Positions 1 to 8,105 of a stretch of DNA of 47,594 nt are shown here, piece after piece; positions within the stretch are counted from its first letter, which is position 1, and every line of letters starts with the position of its first letter. The stretch comes from Candidatus Geothermarchaeota archaeon. Lineage in GTDB: Archaea > Thermoproteota > Nitrososphaeria > Geothermarchaeales > JDFR-13. The stretch lies in NCBI GenBank assembly GCA_015522055.1, contig WAMZ01000094.1:1-47594 (forward strand), read 5' to 3'. The position numbers and the translations under genes were made by a program. The notes under the pieces were generated by a model, which saw only the letters and a list, made by a program, of their open reading frames with translations, had not been told where the DNA came from and did no database searches.

Positions 1-124
1 GAAACATTTTTTATTTAACTGTATATAATATATATTTTGAATAGATAACGATGTTAAGAATATACATTTTAAATAATCCTTAAATAACATACTTAATCAT
101 TTAAACCGAAAAATTGATAGTTAA

Positions 125-142
125 TACTGACCTCATTCAGTA
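125..142. promoter_or_regulatory. Perfect inverted repeat overlapping the nikR promoter (candidate operator)
   Basis: TACTGA (125-130), six bases, then TCAGTA (137-142) form a perfect 6-bp inverted repeat. It abuts the A/T-rich TATA element TAAATATATA at 141-150, so a bound protein would block TBP/TFB. The position suggests an operator, possibly for NikR autoregulation; that assignment is inference. I saw no second copy of this sequence ahead of cbiM. Confidence 0.4.
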
Positions 143-176
143 AATATATATAGCCTATTCCATAATGATACTTGGG

Positions 177-578
177 ATGAAGACGAGGAAGACTGGTGTA
201 ACGATAGATAGTGATTTATTGCGGAAGCTTGATGAATATATGTCTAGGACGGGTATTAAGAGTAGGTCAAGAATAATTAATAGGGCTCTAGAGCATTACA
301 TATCTGAGAGACTAAGCTTGCTTGAGGATAGGCCTTCGGTAGGTGTAATATCGATTATATATGAGCATCATGCTGGGAATGTGGAGCATGAATTAACCCA
401 CGCCCAACACGATCATCTAGACATCGTCGTTTCCAATATGCATATTCATTTAGATAAGGAGAGATGTCTCGAGTTGATTGTAGTTAAGGGGGATATGAGT
501 AGGATCAGGTCATTAATTAATAGGTTAGAGAATATTAGGCATATCAAGGTATTGAGACACGATATACATCATATATAA
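177..578 (+). CDS. nikR: NikR-type nickel-responsive transcriptional regulator
   Basis: Small ribbon-helix-helix regulator expected to bind DNA when nickel-loaded and repress nickel uptake. The N-terminal stretch (KTGVTIDSDLLRKLDEYM) is a typical RHH strand-helix. The C-terminal half is an ACT-like metal domain. Counting from the upstream ATG at 165, His82, His93, His95 and Cys101 align with the E. coli NikR nickel site His76, His87, His89 and Cys95. I prefer the ATG at 177 over the one at 165. The TATA element at 141-150 predicts a transcript start near 171-175, giving a leaderless mRNA, and MKTRKTG is a normal NikR start. The gene converges on the cbiMQO transporter, with four bases between the stops, which fits nickel-dependent control of that transporter. 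The family call is secure; the metal specificity is inferred from conserved ligands. Confidence 0.9.
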   Translation: MKTRKTGVTIDSDLLRKLDEYMSRTGIKSRSRIINRALEHYISERLSLLEDRPSVGVISIIYEHHAGNVEHELTHAQHDHLDIVVSNMHIHLDKERCLELIVVKGDMSRIRSLINRLENIRHIKVLRHDIHHI

Positions 579-582
579 CAGA

Positions 583-1407
583 TCACCTAGGTCTAATATG
601 CCTCTTCAGAAGGTTCATTAGCTCCTCAGTAGACGGTGGGCGTGAATGACTCCACTCGATACCTAACTCATCCATAATTCTTATATGTAGAGGTATGTCT
701 AGCCCCAACTCTGAGATGATATCCATATTCCCGAGTAAGCACTCGATGGGGCCGGACCATCTGATTTTTCCTCCCTCCAAAAGAATTACCTCATCTGATA
801 CGTCTAAAACGTCGGATAGCCTATTGGATGTTAATATTATATTCTTACCCCCATGCTTCAAGCTAATGAGAACTTCCTTCAACGCATTCATATAATTGTA
901 TGATAAGTCGTTGAATGGCTCATCAAGCAATATGGTCTCGGGGTCATGGGCCAATGCGACGATAATACCTAAACGCCTGGCTTCACCTCCACTAAGCCTC
1001 AAAGGCGACTTATTCATCATAGATTCAACACCAAGCTTACTGATCAGTGGTGATATCCTCCTAATGGAGCTGTCTACATCCATCCCCAATTGTCTAGGCC
1101 CATAAACTATCTCATCAAATACAGTATCACATATGAACTGGAGACTAGGGTCCTGAAACATCAATGAAACCTCCCTCCTAACTCCTCGGTACCCATACAT
1201 AGGTATACCTTTATACCGGATCACACCCCCAGTTGGTGGGAGAAGCCCAGCCAACAACATCAACAATGTAGATTTCCCCGAACCAGTAGCACCAATTATA
1301 GAATATATTTTCCCGGGAAGAATCTTGATGTTGATATCTCTTAATGCCTCAGTGCCATCTGGATACTTGTATCTAACAGATTCAAGCTCAAATAAATATG
1401 TGGACAC
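583..1407 (-). CDS. cbiO: ECF-type nickel/cobalt transporter ATPase (CbiO/NikO)
   Basis: ATP-binding subunit that energises nickel or cobalt import by the energy-coupling-factor transporter. The 274-residue protein has Walker A (GATGSGKST) near residue 38, the ABC signature LSGGEARRLG, and Walker B ending in ETILLDEP. It acts on the cytoplasmic face as a dimer. Its start overlaps the end of cbiQ by 20 bases, so the two are translationally coupled, and it is the last gene of cbiM-cbiQ-cbiO. Neighbouring nikR favours nickel over cobalt as substrate, but the sequence alone does not decide this. Confidence 0.92.
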   Translation of the reverse strand: MSTYLFELESVRYKYPDGTEALRDINIKILPGKIYSIIGATGSGKSTLLMLLAGLLPPTGGVIRYKGIPMYGYRGVRREVSLMFQDPSLQFICDTVFDEIVYGPRQLGMDVDSSIRRISPLISKLGVESMMNKSPLRLSGGEARRLGIIVALAHDPETILLDEPFNDLSYNYMNALKEVLISLKHGGKNIILTSNRLSDVLDVSDEVILLEGGKIRWSGPIECLLGNMDIISELGLDIPLHIRIMDELGIEWSHSRPPSTEELMNLLKRHIRPR

Positions 1408-2215
1408 CTAGAACACCCAAATTAAGCAGGATTGAAATGATTAAAAGTGTCAATACCCACATGGTGTATAGGGCCGTTAGATAAATTGATGTGTCCTCCA
1501 GTAATAATGTGGATTCGTGGGAGAGTATCCTACTTTTAATGCCGATGTTAGCCATCAATCCAATCTCCCTACCCCTAAACACAAGTTCACCCAGCGACTC
1601 AGCTATAATAGTCCATTGCCTAACTATAGAGCCGTCATAAGACAATTCCCTAGAAGCTCTAGCAACCATGATCGAGGAGAACCTAGATAATTGATGGGGA
1701 ATCAGCCTGACTATATAGACAGCTATATTTGGAAAGTGCCCTACTAGTGGCATTCGATTCAACATATTTAACACTCTGTTTAACCCTATCGATAATGGTA
1801 TCATGAGGATGAAAGCCAGGCTCATCGACCCCCTCACAAATACCCAGCCTACACGCCCAGCCACAGATATGAGGATATCGGTTGAAAAACCCCTGACAAG
1901 GAGCTCCGCTACCGCGAATGGGGCCAAAAATATTAGTATGAATATAGATGAAAGAGCATATGTTCTAAGGAATTTCCTGGGATCGGGTCTCAGGATGATT
2001 AGCTGAGTAGCCAGATTCAATAGTAGGAAGATGAATGCTATAAACGATCTAGTTAATGCAGCCATAATAGCTGATGCCACCAATCCGATGAATATGTAAT
2101 TGGATGATATTCTTGGCGGGGGCTTTGGCTCATAGTTCAATATACTGAGTATCGATCCGATACCCTCTAAGGTCCTACCGAATAGATGGATAATATTGTC
2201 GGGCAAGATCCTCAC
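1388..2215 (-). CDS. cbiQ: ECF-type nickel/cobalt transporter transmembrane T subunit (CbiQ/NikQ)
   Basis: Membrane scaffold that couples the ATPase CbiO to the substrate-specificity component CbiM. The 275-residue protein has several hydrophobic segments in the N-terminal 130 residues and one at the C terminus. Between them is a basic cytoplasmic region containing ARASRELSYDG, which resembles the Ala-Arg coupling helices of EcfT proteins. It overlaps cbiM by four bases (2212-2215) and cbiO by 20, a compact operon. Sequence similarity within the EcfT family is low, so the call rests on architecture plus operon context. Confidence 0.85.
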   Translation of the reverse strand: MRILPDNIIHLFGRTLEGIGSILSILNYEPKPPPRISSNYIFIGLVASAIMAALTRSFIAFIFLLLNLATQLIILRPDPRKFLRTYALSSIFILIFLAPFAVAELLVRGFSTDILISVAGRVGWVFVRGSMSLAFILMIPLSIGLNRVLNMLNRMPLVGHFPNIAVYIVRLIPHQLSRFSSIMVARASRELSYDGSIVRQWTIIAESLGELVFRGREIGLMANIGIKSRILSHESTLLLEDTSIYLTALYTMWVLTLLIISILLNLGVLGVHIFI

Positions 2216-3129
2216 CTAAGTATAGCTGAAGCCAATTTAAACACAATGTAGATTAATGCTACTCCAATGAAGCCTGCAATAATCATCCCCAGCCAAGACG
2301 GCAGGCCAGGGAATGTATAGTCGCTGAATAGGTTGAATGGGAATAGGCTTATATATTCATATCCCATCATATCCAGGACTATGTCGAGGGGCTCCCTATA
2401 ACCCGTAAATGACGTAAGGTAAATTGTGAATATAGGCGATACGAATATTAGAAGGATAGTTATAGATGTGAATGTACTTGGCCACCCATCCCCATCAATC
2501 ATGATATGCAACCCATTACCACGCCTATACAGATAAAATAATATTAGCCCGGTTAGTATACCCTCAATGACCCCGAGAATAGAACTGTATATACTCATTA
2601 TGGGTACAGTGATTGACATATCGAAATTGAAGTACCTTGATAGCCCTATCTCGACACCACATGCGAAGCCGGCCAAGGTCATGCTTAGCCAACCAGATAG
2701 AAAACCAGTAGCCAAAACCCTCCGATAATTATCCGGGCCCCGGGTTAGGAGTATCTTGGCCGGTATATATCCAGCTAGGACGCCTATGACCCCCATGTTG
2801 AGAATATTAGCACCCAATGCTGTTATCCCACCATCACCGAAGAAGATGCATTGAATCATTAGAATAACGGCCATAACAAAGAATCCATAGTATGGCCCCA
2901 AAATAGCACCAAGTAAACCAGCCCCAACCAAATGTAGTGAGGTTCCACCTGGAATCGGCCAATTGATTAGCTGGGCGACGAAAACTATGGATGCCAGAGA
3001 TGCTAACCCACCCAAACGACTTGTATCCAAATGGTCAATGTATCTTCTAACAATTACTGCATATATGAATATACTTGTATATGTTGCTGCCACTGTGATT
3101 GGGTCGAGGACACCGTCTGGTATGTGCAT
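2212..3129 (-). CDS. cbiM: Nickel/cobalt-specificity component CbiM fused to a CbiN/PDGLE-like domain
   Basis: Substrate-binding membrane subunit of the nickel/cobalt ECF transporter. The N terminus MHIPDG is diagnostic, because His2 and the free amino terminus help coordinate the metal in CbiM/NikM. That fixes the start at the ATG at 3129. The first roughly 210 residues give the usual CbiM core with about seven membrane segments. The remaining 90 residues add two hydrophobic segments around the sequence SDYTFPGLPSWLG. This arrangement resembles NikN/PDGLE partners fused in cis, and it explains why the protein (305 residues) is longer than a plain CbiM and why no separate cbiN is seen. It is the first gene of the operon, with its promoter in the 200-bp divergent region upstream. 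Confidence 0.9.
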   Translation of the reverse strand: MHIPDGVLDPITVAATYTSIFIYAVIVRRYIDHLDTSRLGGLASLASIVFVAQLINWPIPGGTSLHLVGAGLLGAILGPYYGFFVMAVILMIQCIFFGDGGITALGANILNMGVIGVLAGYIPAKILLTRGPDNYRRVLATGFLSGWLSMTLAGFACGVEIGLSRYFNFDMSITVPIMSIYSSILGVIEGILTGLILFYLYRRGNGLHIMIDGDGWPSTFTSITILLIFVSPIFTIYLTSFTGYREPLDIVLDMMGYEYISLFPFNLFSDYTFPGLPSWLGMIIAGFIGVALIYIVFKLASAILR

Positions 3130-3329
3130 GGTAATACCAAAAAATGAAATAGTGTTACCAATTAAATAAATAAATAATCATCATAAACTCCGATGCGCAT
3201 GCCACATGGACTGGTGTTTTATACGATGGATTTAAGTAGTTAATATTTATGCTATAAATGGTATTGACGTCAGATATACAAATTTCTTTAAATCTTTGTA
3301 TATGAATATTAAATTGTGGTGGATATAGT
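3130..3329. promoter_or_regulatory. Divergent control region between cbiM and the CBS-domain gene
   Basis: This A/T-rich region serves both strands. For cbiM (minus strand), the run of TTTATTTA-like sequence around 3155-3175 is the likely TATA element. For the CBS gene, a TTTAAAT element lies near 3288-3294, with a GGTGG ribosome site just ahead of the ATG. The latter TATA element sits inside an inverted repeat with arms of the type ATACAAA and TTTGTA (about 3275-3304, 12-base spacer). A separate self-complementary octamer ATGCGCAT is at 3193-3200. Whether either is a metal-responsive operator cannot be told from sequence. Confidence 0.5.
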
Positions 3330-3737
3330 ATGCCGATAGTTGTTAAAGTTAGAGATGTAATGGATAAGAAGGTCTATGTACTAGATGAGAACAAGACATG
3401 CATGGATGCCATTAAACTAATGCTAGATAAAAAGGTATGGTCGGTAGTAGTGTCCCGGCAGGGGCTCCCAGTCGGTGTAGTTACTGAGCGGGATATTATT
3501 AGGAGGGTGATTGCCAAGGGCAGGGATGTCGAGAAGGTGAAGCTCGGCGAGATAATGTCTTCACCCTTGATAACGGTACCGCCTGATGAGCCTATTGGTA
3601 GGGCAATGGAGCTGATGGCTAGGAATGAGATCAGGCGGGTATATGTAGTTGAGGAGGGTAAGATTATAGGTAGAGTTACCCAGACCGAGGCGTTCAGACA
3701 TATATTGGATGTGATGATGACGCTCGCCAGTCTATAA
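3330..3737 (+). CDS. Tandem CBS-domain protein
   Basis: A stand-alone 135-residue protein made of two CBS domains (about residues 7-62 and 70-130). The second half of each repeat carries the usual turn, for example GVVTERDIIRR and GRVTQTEAFR. Such Bateman modules bind adenine nucleotides or SAM and act as energy or ligand sensors, often on a partner protein. There is no catalytic or DNA-binding domain. The start is supported by a GGTGG box about seven bases upstream of the ATG. The transcript is short and monocistronic, preceded by an inverted repeat. Its partner is unknown. Confidence 0.88.
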   Translation: MPIVVKVRDVMDKKVYVLDENKTCMDAIKLMLDKKVWSVVVSRQGLPVGVVTERDIIRRVIAKGRDVEKVKLGEIMSSPLITVPPDEPIGRAMELMARNEIRRVYVVEEGKIIGRVTQTEAFRHILDVMMTLASL

Positions 3738-3787
3738 GGCCTCGATGCTAAGAGTTAATATCATAAATATAATAATATATATGGATT

Positions 3788-4795
3788 ATGGAGGTTATAG
3801 CGTCAGCCCCGGGTAAAGTAACTCTATTTGGTGAGCATGCAGTAGTGTATGGTAAGCCGGCCATCGTCGCATCAATAGATAAACGTGTAGTTGTTAAGTG
3901 TAGGCCGAGATCGGATAAGAAGATAACGATAAGTGCCCTAAACCTCAGTATACCCGGCATAATATTGACCATAGAGAGGGAGGGAGAGATTAGGTTAGAG
4001 ACAGACTATGGAAAGGTTTTATCCGCAGTTAGCTATATACGTGAAGCCATTAGACTAACCCAGGAACATATCGGTATAAATCGTGGAGCCGATATAACAG
4101 TGTCCTCAGAGATGCCAGTTGGGGCCGGATTGGGTACATCGGCCGCCGTTGCTGTATCTACCATAGCCGCATACTCAGCATCACATGGATACCAGTTGGA
4201 AAAGAAGGATTTAGCTAGGCTATCCTGGGAGACGGAGAAGACGGTTCAGGGCCTGGCCAGCCCCATGGACTCCACAATAGCCACCTATGGTGGATTCATA
4301 TATCTAAAGTATGATGGGAGGGACTTCGACTTCGAGAGCCTGGAGGATGTCGGGGATATACCACTAATTATTGGATATACTCGGAGACTATATACTACTG
4401 GAGAGATGGTCGCAAAGGTCAAGAGGCTCTTAGATAGCTATGGGGAGATTGGGTGGAGCATCGTCGAATTGATAGGGGGCTTGGTGGAGGAGGCTAAGAA
4501 GATGTTGTTAGAGGGTGACTTACCTAGACTGGGTGAGCTTATGAATATAAATCATGGGCTACTAGACGCTCTAGGCGTCTCGACTAAGGAGCTCAATAAC
4601 ATTGTATATGTGATGCGTGGATTTGGGGCCTATGGAAGCAAACTGAGTGGAGCTGGTGGAGGAGGCGTAGCTATAGGGGTTGCTCCCACCGATAAAATAA
4701 GCGATATCGTGACCGCCCTCAGGATGATTGACGCGACGCCTCTGGAGACATCCATCGGTGGAGAAGGCTTAGTTATAAGTTCTGACCATTCCTAG
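3788..4795 (+). CDS. mvk: Mevalonate kinase
   Basis: Phosphorylates mevalonate to 5-phosphomevalonate with ATP, in the archaeal lipid-precursor pathway in the cytoplasm. The 335-residue protein shows the three GHMP-kinase motifs in order. Motif 1 is SAPGKVTLFGEHAVVYGKPA near the N terminus, with the GEHAVVYG typical of mevalonate kinase. Motif 2 is PVGAGLGTSAAVAV around residue 112, the phosphate loop. Motif 3 is KLSGAGGGGVA around residue 283. Length and motif choice match mevalonate kinase rather than galactokinase or homoserine kinase. The class II HMG-CoA reductase that makes its substrate lies 1.3 kb downstream on the same strand, beyond an oppositely oriented CoA-transferase gene. Confidence 0.93.
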   Translation: MEVIASAPGKVTLFGEHAVVYGKPAIVASIDKRVVVKCRPRSDKKITISALNLSIPGIILTIEREGEIRLETDYGKVLSAVSYIREAIRLTQEHIGINRGADITVSSEMPVGAGLGTSAAVAVSTIAAYSASHGYQLEKKDLARLSWETEKTVQGLASPMDSTIATYGGFIYLKYDGRDFDFESLEDVGDIPLIIGYTRRLYTTGEMVAKVKRLLDSYGEIGWSIVELIGGLVEEAKKMLLEGDLPRLGELMNINHGLLDALGVSTKELNNIVYVMRGFGAYGSKLSGAGGGGVAIGVAPTDKISDIVTALRMIDATPLETSIGGEGLVISSDHS

Positions 4796-4816
4796 GGATA
4801 AATTATTAATAAAGTA

Positions 4817-6019
4817 TTATTTACCTGGGGTCGAGACCACACCATCCTCAATCAATCGATTTATATCCTCCTCCCGATATCCAAGCTCCCTGAGAATATC
4901 CACCGTATCCTCCCCCATCATAGGCGGGTGCCTACTTGGCCTAAGCCTATTACCCTCCAGCTTAGCCGGAAACACCAATTGCGGGATCCTACCGAGCCTA
5001 GGATGATTTATATAATCCACTATCCCCGATTCAACGACATACCTATCCCTAAACACCTCGTCCAGCCTATATACAGGCCCGACATTTATCCCATATTTAT
5101 TCAGAAGCTCAACCCAATAGTCCCTGTCATACTCCTTGAACCTCGACTCAAGTATAGGGATTAGGATATCCCTATTCCTAACCCTATCTGGATTAGTCTT
5201 AAACCTATCGTCATCCACTAAATCATCTAGGCCGAGTGCCCTACATAGATTTATCCACATCCTATCATTGAATATACCTACGGCTACATACCTCCCATCT
5301 CTACATCTAAAGGCTTGATATGGAACTATAGATGGGTGGGCGGAACCCATCTTCCTAGGGATATATCCCGTCATTAGATATATCATCGGAATATATGACA
5401 TGCTGAAGATTGAGGTGTCATAAAGATTAACATCTATCTTCATACCTTCTCCAGTCTCCATCCTCCTAACTAGGCCCGCCAATATCGATATCGCGGCGAC
5501 CATACCGGCATATATATCGAATAATGCGAATGAGACCCGGACAGGCTCATCCCCGATCCCAGTACTATCCATCAAGCCGCTCATAGCCTGTATAGTGAGA
5601 TCTGCAGCCCTGAGCCCGCCGTAGGGGCTATCTGGGTCGAAGCCATGGATGCTGCAGTATATTATATCAGGCTTTATCGACTTAATTGTATCATAATCGA
5701 CACCGAGCTTAACTGGCACATCGCTCCTAAAGTTCTCTATAAAGACATCGGCCTTCTCCACAAGTTTATATAGAATATCCCTACCCCTATTATCCTTGAG
5801 ATTAATGACTATAGACCTCTTATTCCTATTGGCACTCATATAGTATACACTCTCTCCATCGACTATAGGGGTCCAATGCCTTGTGTCGTCGCCACTTGGC
5901 GGCTCAACCTTTATAATATCTGCACCCAAGTCGCCTAGGATCATGGTCGCGAATGGACCAGCCAATACCCTAGATAGATCCAGGACGGTGATGCCTGATA
6001 GGGGCTTTACATCCACCAT
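4817..6019 (-). CDS. Class III (CaiB/BaiF family) acyl-CoA transferase
   Basis: Moves CoA between a carboxylic acid and an acyl-CoA through an enzyme-bound anhydride. The 400-residue length, the N terminus PLSGITVLDLSRVLAGPFAT, and the GDLGADIIKVEPP motif are diagnostic of family III. Asp168, in ALFDIYAGM, sits at the position of the catalytic aspartate of formyl-CoA transferase. The acid specificity (formate/oxalate, mesaconate, carnitine, and so on) cannot be read from sequence. It lies between two mevalonate genes but on the other strand, with only 21 bases to the mevalonate-kinase stop. A minus-strand TATA-like element (TTAAATTT, near 6043-6050) sits about 27 bases upstream of the ATG. 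Confidence 0.88.
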   Translation of the reverse strand: MVDVKPLSGITVLDLSRVLAGPFATMILGDLGADIIKVEPPSGDDTRHWTPIVDGESVYYMSANRNKRSIVINLKDNRGRDILYKLVEKADVFIENFRSDVPVKLGVDYDTIKSIKPDIIYCSIHGFDPDSPYGGLRAADLTIQAMSGLMDSTGIGDEPVRVSFALFDIYAGMVAAISILAGLVRRMETGEGMKIDVNLYDTSIFSMSYIPMIYLMTGYIPRKMGSAHPSIVPYQAFRCRDGRYVAVGIFNDRMWINLCRALGLDDLVDDDRFKTNPDRVRNRDILIPILESRFKEYDRDYWVELLNKYGINVGPVYRLDEVFRDRYVVESGIVDYINHPRLGRIPQLVFPAKLEGNRLRPSRHPPMMGEDTVDILRELGYREEDINRLIEDGVVSTPGK

Positions 6020-6128
6020 AAGAAAAATAATTCTATGCGGTTGAAATTTAACCAGTAGCCCTCTGCAAACATATATACGGAGAGAGGGACTCTATATTTG
6101 TATTGAACCGATTCATTGGGTGGACTTT
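6020..6128. promoter_or_regulatory. Divergent promoter region with a 6-bp inverted repeat upstream of HMG-CoA reductase
   Basis: CCCTCT (6059-6064) and AGAGGG (6083-6088) form a perfect inverted repeat enclosing CATATATAC. The likely TATA element of the reductase gene, TCTATATTT at about 6090-6098, begins right after the second arm. This predicts transcription from about 6118-6121, a nearly leaderless message. A GGGTGG box at 6118-6123 lies five bases before the ATG at 6129. The repeat is positioned where a regulator could act on both divergent genes. That role is inferred. Confidence 0.4.
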
Positions 6129-7406
6129 ATGCCGGGTAAGTCATCTAGGATACCGAAGTTTTACAAGTTGAGTATAGATGAGAGGCTCAAGAAGGTCGCC
6201 GAGTTCGCTGAATTAACGGGCGAGGAGATTGAGACTTTATCTAAGCTTGGGAATCTAGATCCTAAAATAGCCGATGTAATGATAGAGAATGTCATTGGGG
6301 GCATGACATATCCATTTGCAGTCGCAACGAACTTCTTGATAAATGGTAAGGACTATCTAGTCCCGATGGTGATAGAGGAGTCCAGTGTAGTCGCGGCCGC
6401 AAGTAACGCCGCTAGAGTAATGAGACGTGATGGGGGTATAGCCTCGGTTGCTACCGACTCCATAATGATAGGCCAGATTCAGCTGGTTGGAGTAAAGAAC
6501 CCCTTCTATGCCAAACAGGTGATCATAGAGCATAAGGATGAGATAATCAAGATAGCCAATGAACAGGACCCAATTCTCGTCAATCTAGGTGGCGGCGCCA
6601 AGGACATCGAGGTACGTGTCATCGATACAAGGGTTGGTCCAATGGTTATAACCCATTTACTCGTGGATGTGAAGGATGCTATGGGTGCAAACGCGGTCAA
6701 CACGATGACTGAGGCTGTAGCACCATATATTGAGGATTGGACAGGTGGAAGGGTATATCTCAGGATAATATCGAACCTAGCTGATAAGAGGCTCGTTAGG
6801 AGCAGGGTAAAGGTGTATGCCGAGGATATAGGTGGCGAGGAGGTGGTCGATGGAATAGTGGCTGCATCGGCGTTCGCAGAGGCAGATCCCTATAGGGCTG
6901 CCACCCACAATAAAGGTATAATGAATGGCATTATAGCAGTGGCTTTGGCGACGGGCCAGGACCATAGGGCTTTGGAGGCGGGGGCACATTCATATGCAGC
7001 TAGGACCGGGGTCTACACTACACTATCTAGATGGGAGAAGACCGATGACGGAAACCTGGTAGGTACGCTTGAGATGCCGATGGCGGTTGGTATAATAGGT
7101 GGGGCTGTTAAGGTACATCCAGTGGCACGTATAGCACTGAAGATAATGGGGGTAAAGACTGCCAGGGAGTTGGCTGAGGTAATGGGTGCGGTTGGATTAG
7201 CCCAGAACTTCGCCGCATTGAGAGCGCTCGCTACAGAGGGTATACAGAGGGGGCATATGAAGCTACATGCTAGGAACCTGGCGGTCATGGCTGGAGCCAC
7301 TGGGGAGCTGATCGATAAAGTGGCATCTATAATGATTAAAGAGGGTAGAATTAGGTTCGATAGGGCTAAAGAGCTGGTTGAAGAACTAACCAAGGGAACC
7401 AAGTGA
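6129..7406 (+). CDS. hmgA: HMG-CoA reductase, class II
   Basis: Reduces HMG-CoA to mevalonate, or in some class II enzymes runs the reverse. The protein shows the class II motif set. PKFYKLSIDERL is at the N terminus, followed by ENVIGGMTYPFAVATNF. After these come EESSVVAAASNAARVM with the catalytic Glu, DVKDAMGANAVNTM with the catalytic Asp, and HNKGIMNG with the catalytic Lys. RGHMKLHARN, with the catalytic His, lies near the C terminus. At about 425 residues it matches class II length. A GTG at 6120 is a possible earlier start, but the ATG at 6129 has a GGGTGG box five bases upstream and fits family N termini. Class II reductases are commonest in bacteria and in some archaea such as Archaeoglobus and Thermoplasma, so lateral transfer is plausible. 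With mevalonate kinase nearby, the biosynthetic role is likely. Confidence 0.94.
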   Translation: MPGKSSRIPKFYKLSIDERLKKVAEFAELTGEEIETLSKLGNLDPKIADVMIENVIGGMTYPFAVATNFLINGKDYLVPMVIEESSVVAAASNAARVMRRDGGIASVATDSIMIGQIQLVGVKNPFYAKQVIIEHKDEIIKIANEQDPILVNLGGGAKDIEVRVIDTRVGPMVITHLLVDVKDAMGANAVNTMTEAVAPYIEDWTGGRVYLRIISNLADKRLVRSRVKVYAEDIGGEEVVDGIVAASAFAEADPYRAATHNKGIMNGIIAVALATGQDHRALEAGAHSYAARTGVYTTLSRWEKTDDGNLVGTLEMPMAVGIIGGAVKVHPVARIALKIMGVKTARELAEVMGAVGLAQNFAALRALATEGIQRGHMKLHARNLAVMAGATGELIDKVASIMIKEGRIRFDRAKELVEELTKGTK

Positions 7407-7460
7407 TAATGCATAGCGTCAGGATTTAATAGAGAATCAATACAATTAATATGATTCGCA

Positions 7461-8030
7461 ATGCAGGATATCGACGATATCATCGATAAATATCGAGATT
7501 ATCTGATGAAGCTGTCCTCAACACCCAGGACTGGATGGATTAGATCGGGTGTAAAAGACGCTGAGACCATATCAGAGCATATATTTGAGGTGGCTATATA
7601 CTCATTAATACTCGCCAAGATAACCGGATATGGGGAGCCCGGGAAGACTGTAGTATTAGCACTACTACACGATCTACCAGAGGCCGTGGTAGGTGATATA
7701 CCTAAGCCCGACAAGGATGTCTCCGACTACATGATTGAGAAGAAGGTTCTTAGAGACATCATAATAGAGTTAGGTTTAGAGGACATAGTTGGAGAGCCTG
7801 AATATACACTGAACTCCAAGGAATATAGGCTGATAAAGATATCGGATAACCTGGCAACCCTATATAAGGGATTGAGATATTATGGAGAGGGATATAATTC
7901 TCAATACCTTAGGCAGATAATTGTAAATAGTTGGGAGGAGGCCTATAAACTATGTAGGGAACTGGGGTTCCAACATCTAGTCGAGCATCTGGAATCGATT
8001 AGAGACTCCTATCCCGGAATATTCCGATAA
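7461..8030 (+). CDS. HD-domain phosphohydrolase (YfbR-like 5'-deoxynucleotidase family)
   Basis: Metal-dependent phosphohydrolase of the HD superfamily, most like the small archaeal HD/YfbR group acting on deoxynucleoside monophosphates. The metal ligands are visible: His40 in TISEHIFEV, His70-Asp71 in LALLHDLPEA, and a distal Asp in KISDNLATLYKG. The segment LPEAVVGDIPKPDK is characteristic of the YfbR/HDDC2 type. The 189-residue length fits a single domain. It follows the reductase gene by 54 bases on the same strand but could have its own promoter. Exact substrate is not determined. Confidence 0.82.
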   Translation: MQDIDDIIDKYRDYLMKLSSTPRTGWIRSGVKDAETISEHIFEVAIYSLILAKITGYGEPGKTVVLALLHDLPEAVVGDIPKPDKDVSDYMIEKKVLRDIIIELGLEDIVGEPEYTLNSKEYRLIKISDNLATLYKGLRYYGEGYNSQYLRQIIVNSWEEAYKLCRELGFQHLVEHLESIRDSYPGIFR

Positions 8031-8045
8031 AATATTTATAGAACA

Positions 8046-8058
8046 TTCCAGTTTGGAA
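8046..8058. promoter_or_regulatory. Palindrome TTCCA-N3-TGGAA upstream of the membrane winged-helix gene
   Basis: TTCCA (8046-8050) and TGGAA (8054-8058) form a perfect palindrome with a three-base centre. It lies about 25 bases upstream of the probable TATA box (TTTATATA, about 8083-8090) of the gene starting at 8106. Similar but imperfect copies occur upstream of the YHS protein (15702-15714) and of CopB (31900-31912). It is a candidate operator shared by metal genes; this is inference from three sites. Confidence 0.35.
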
Positions 8059-8105
8059 ATACATACACTTATTAGACATGCATTTTATATAATTATGGAT
8101 GAATA

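Noticed and set aside
165..176. Upstream ATG start for nikR
   Set aside because: The TATA element at 141-150 predicts transcription starting downstream of it, and the extra residues do not match NikR N termini.
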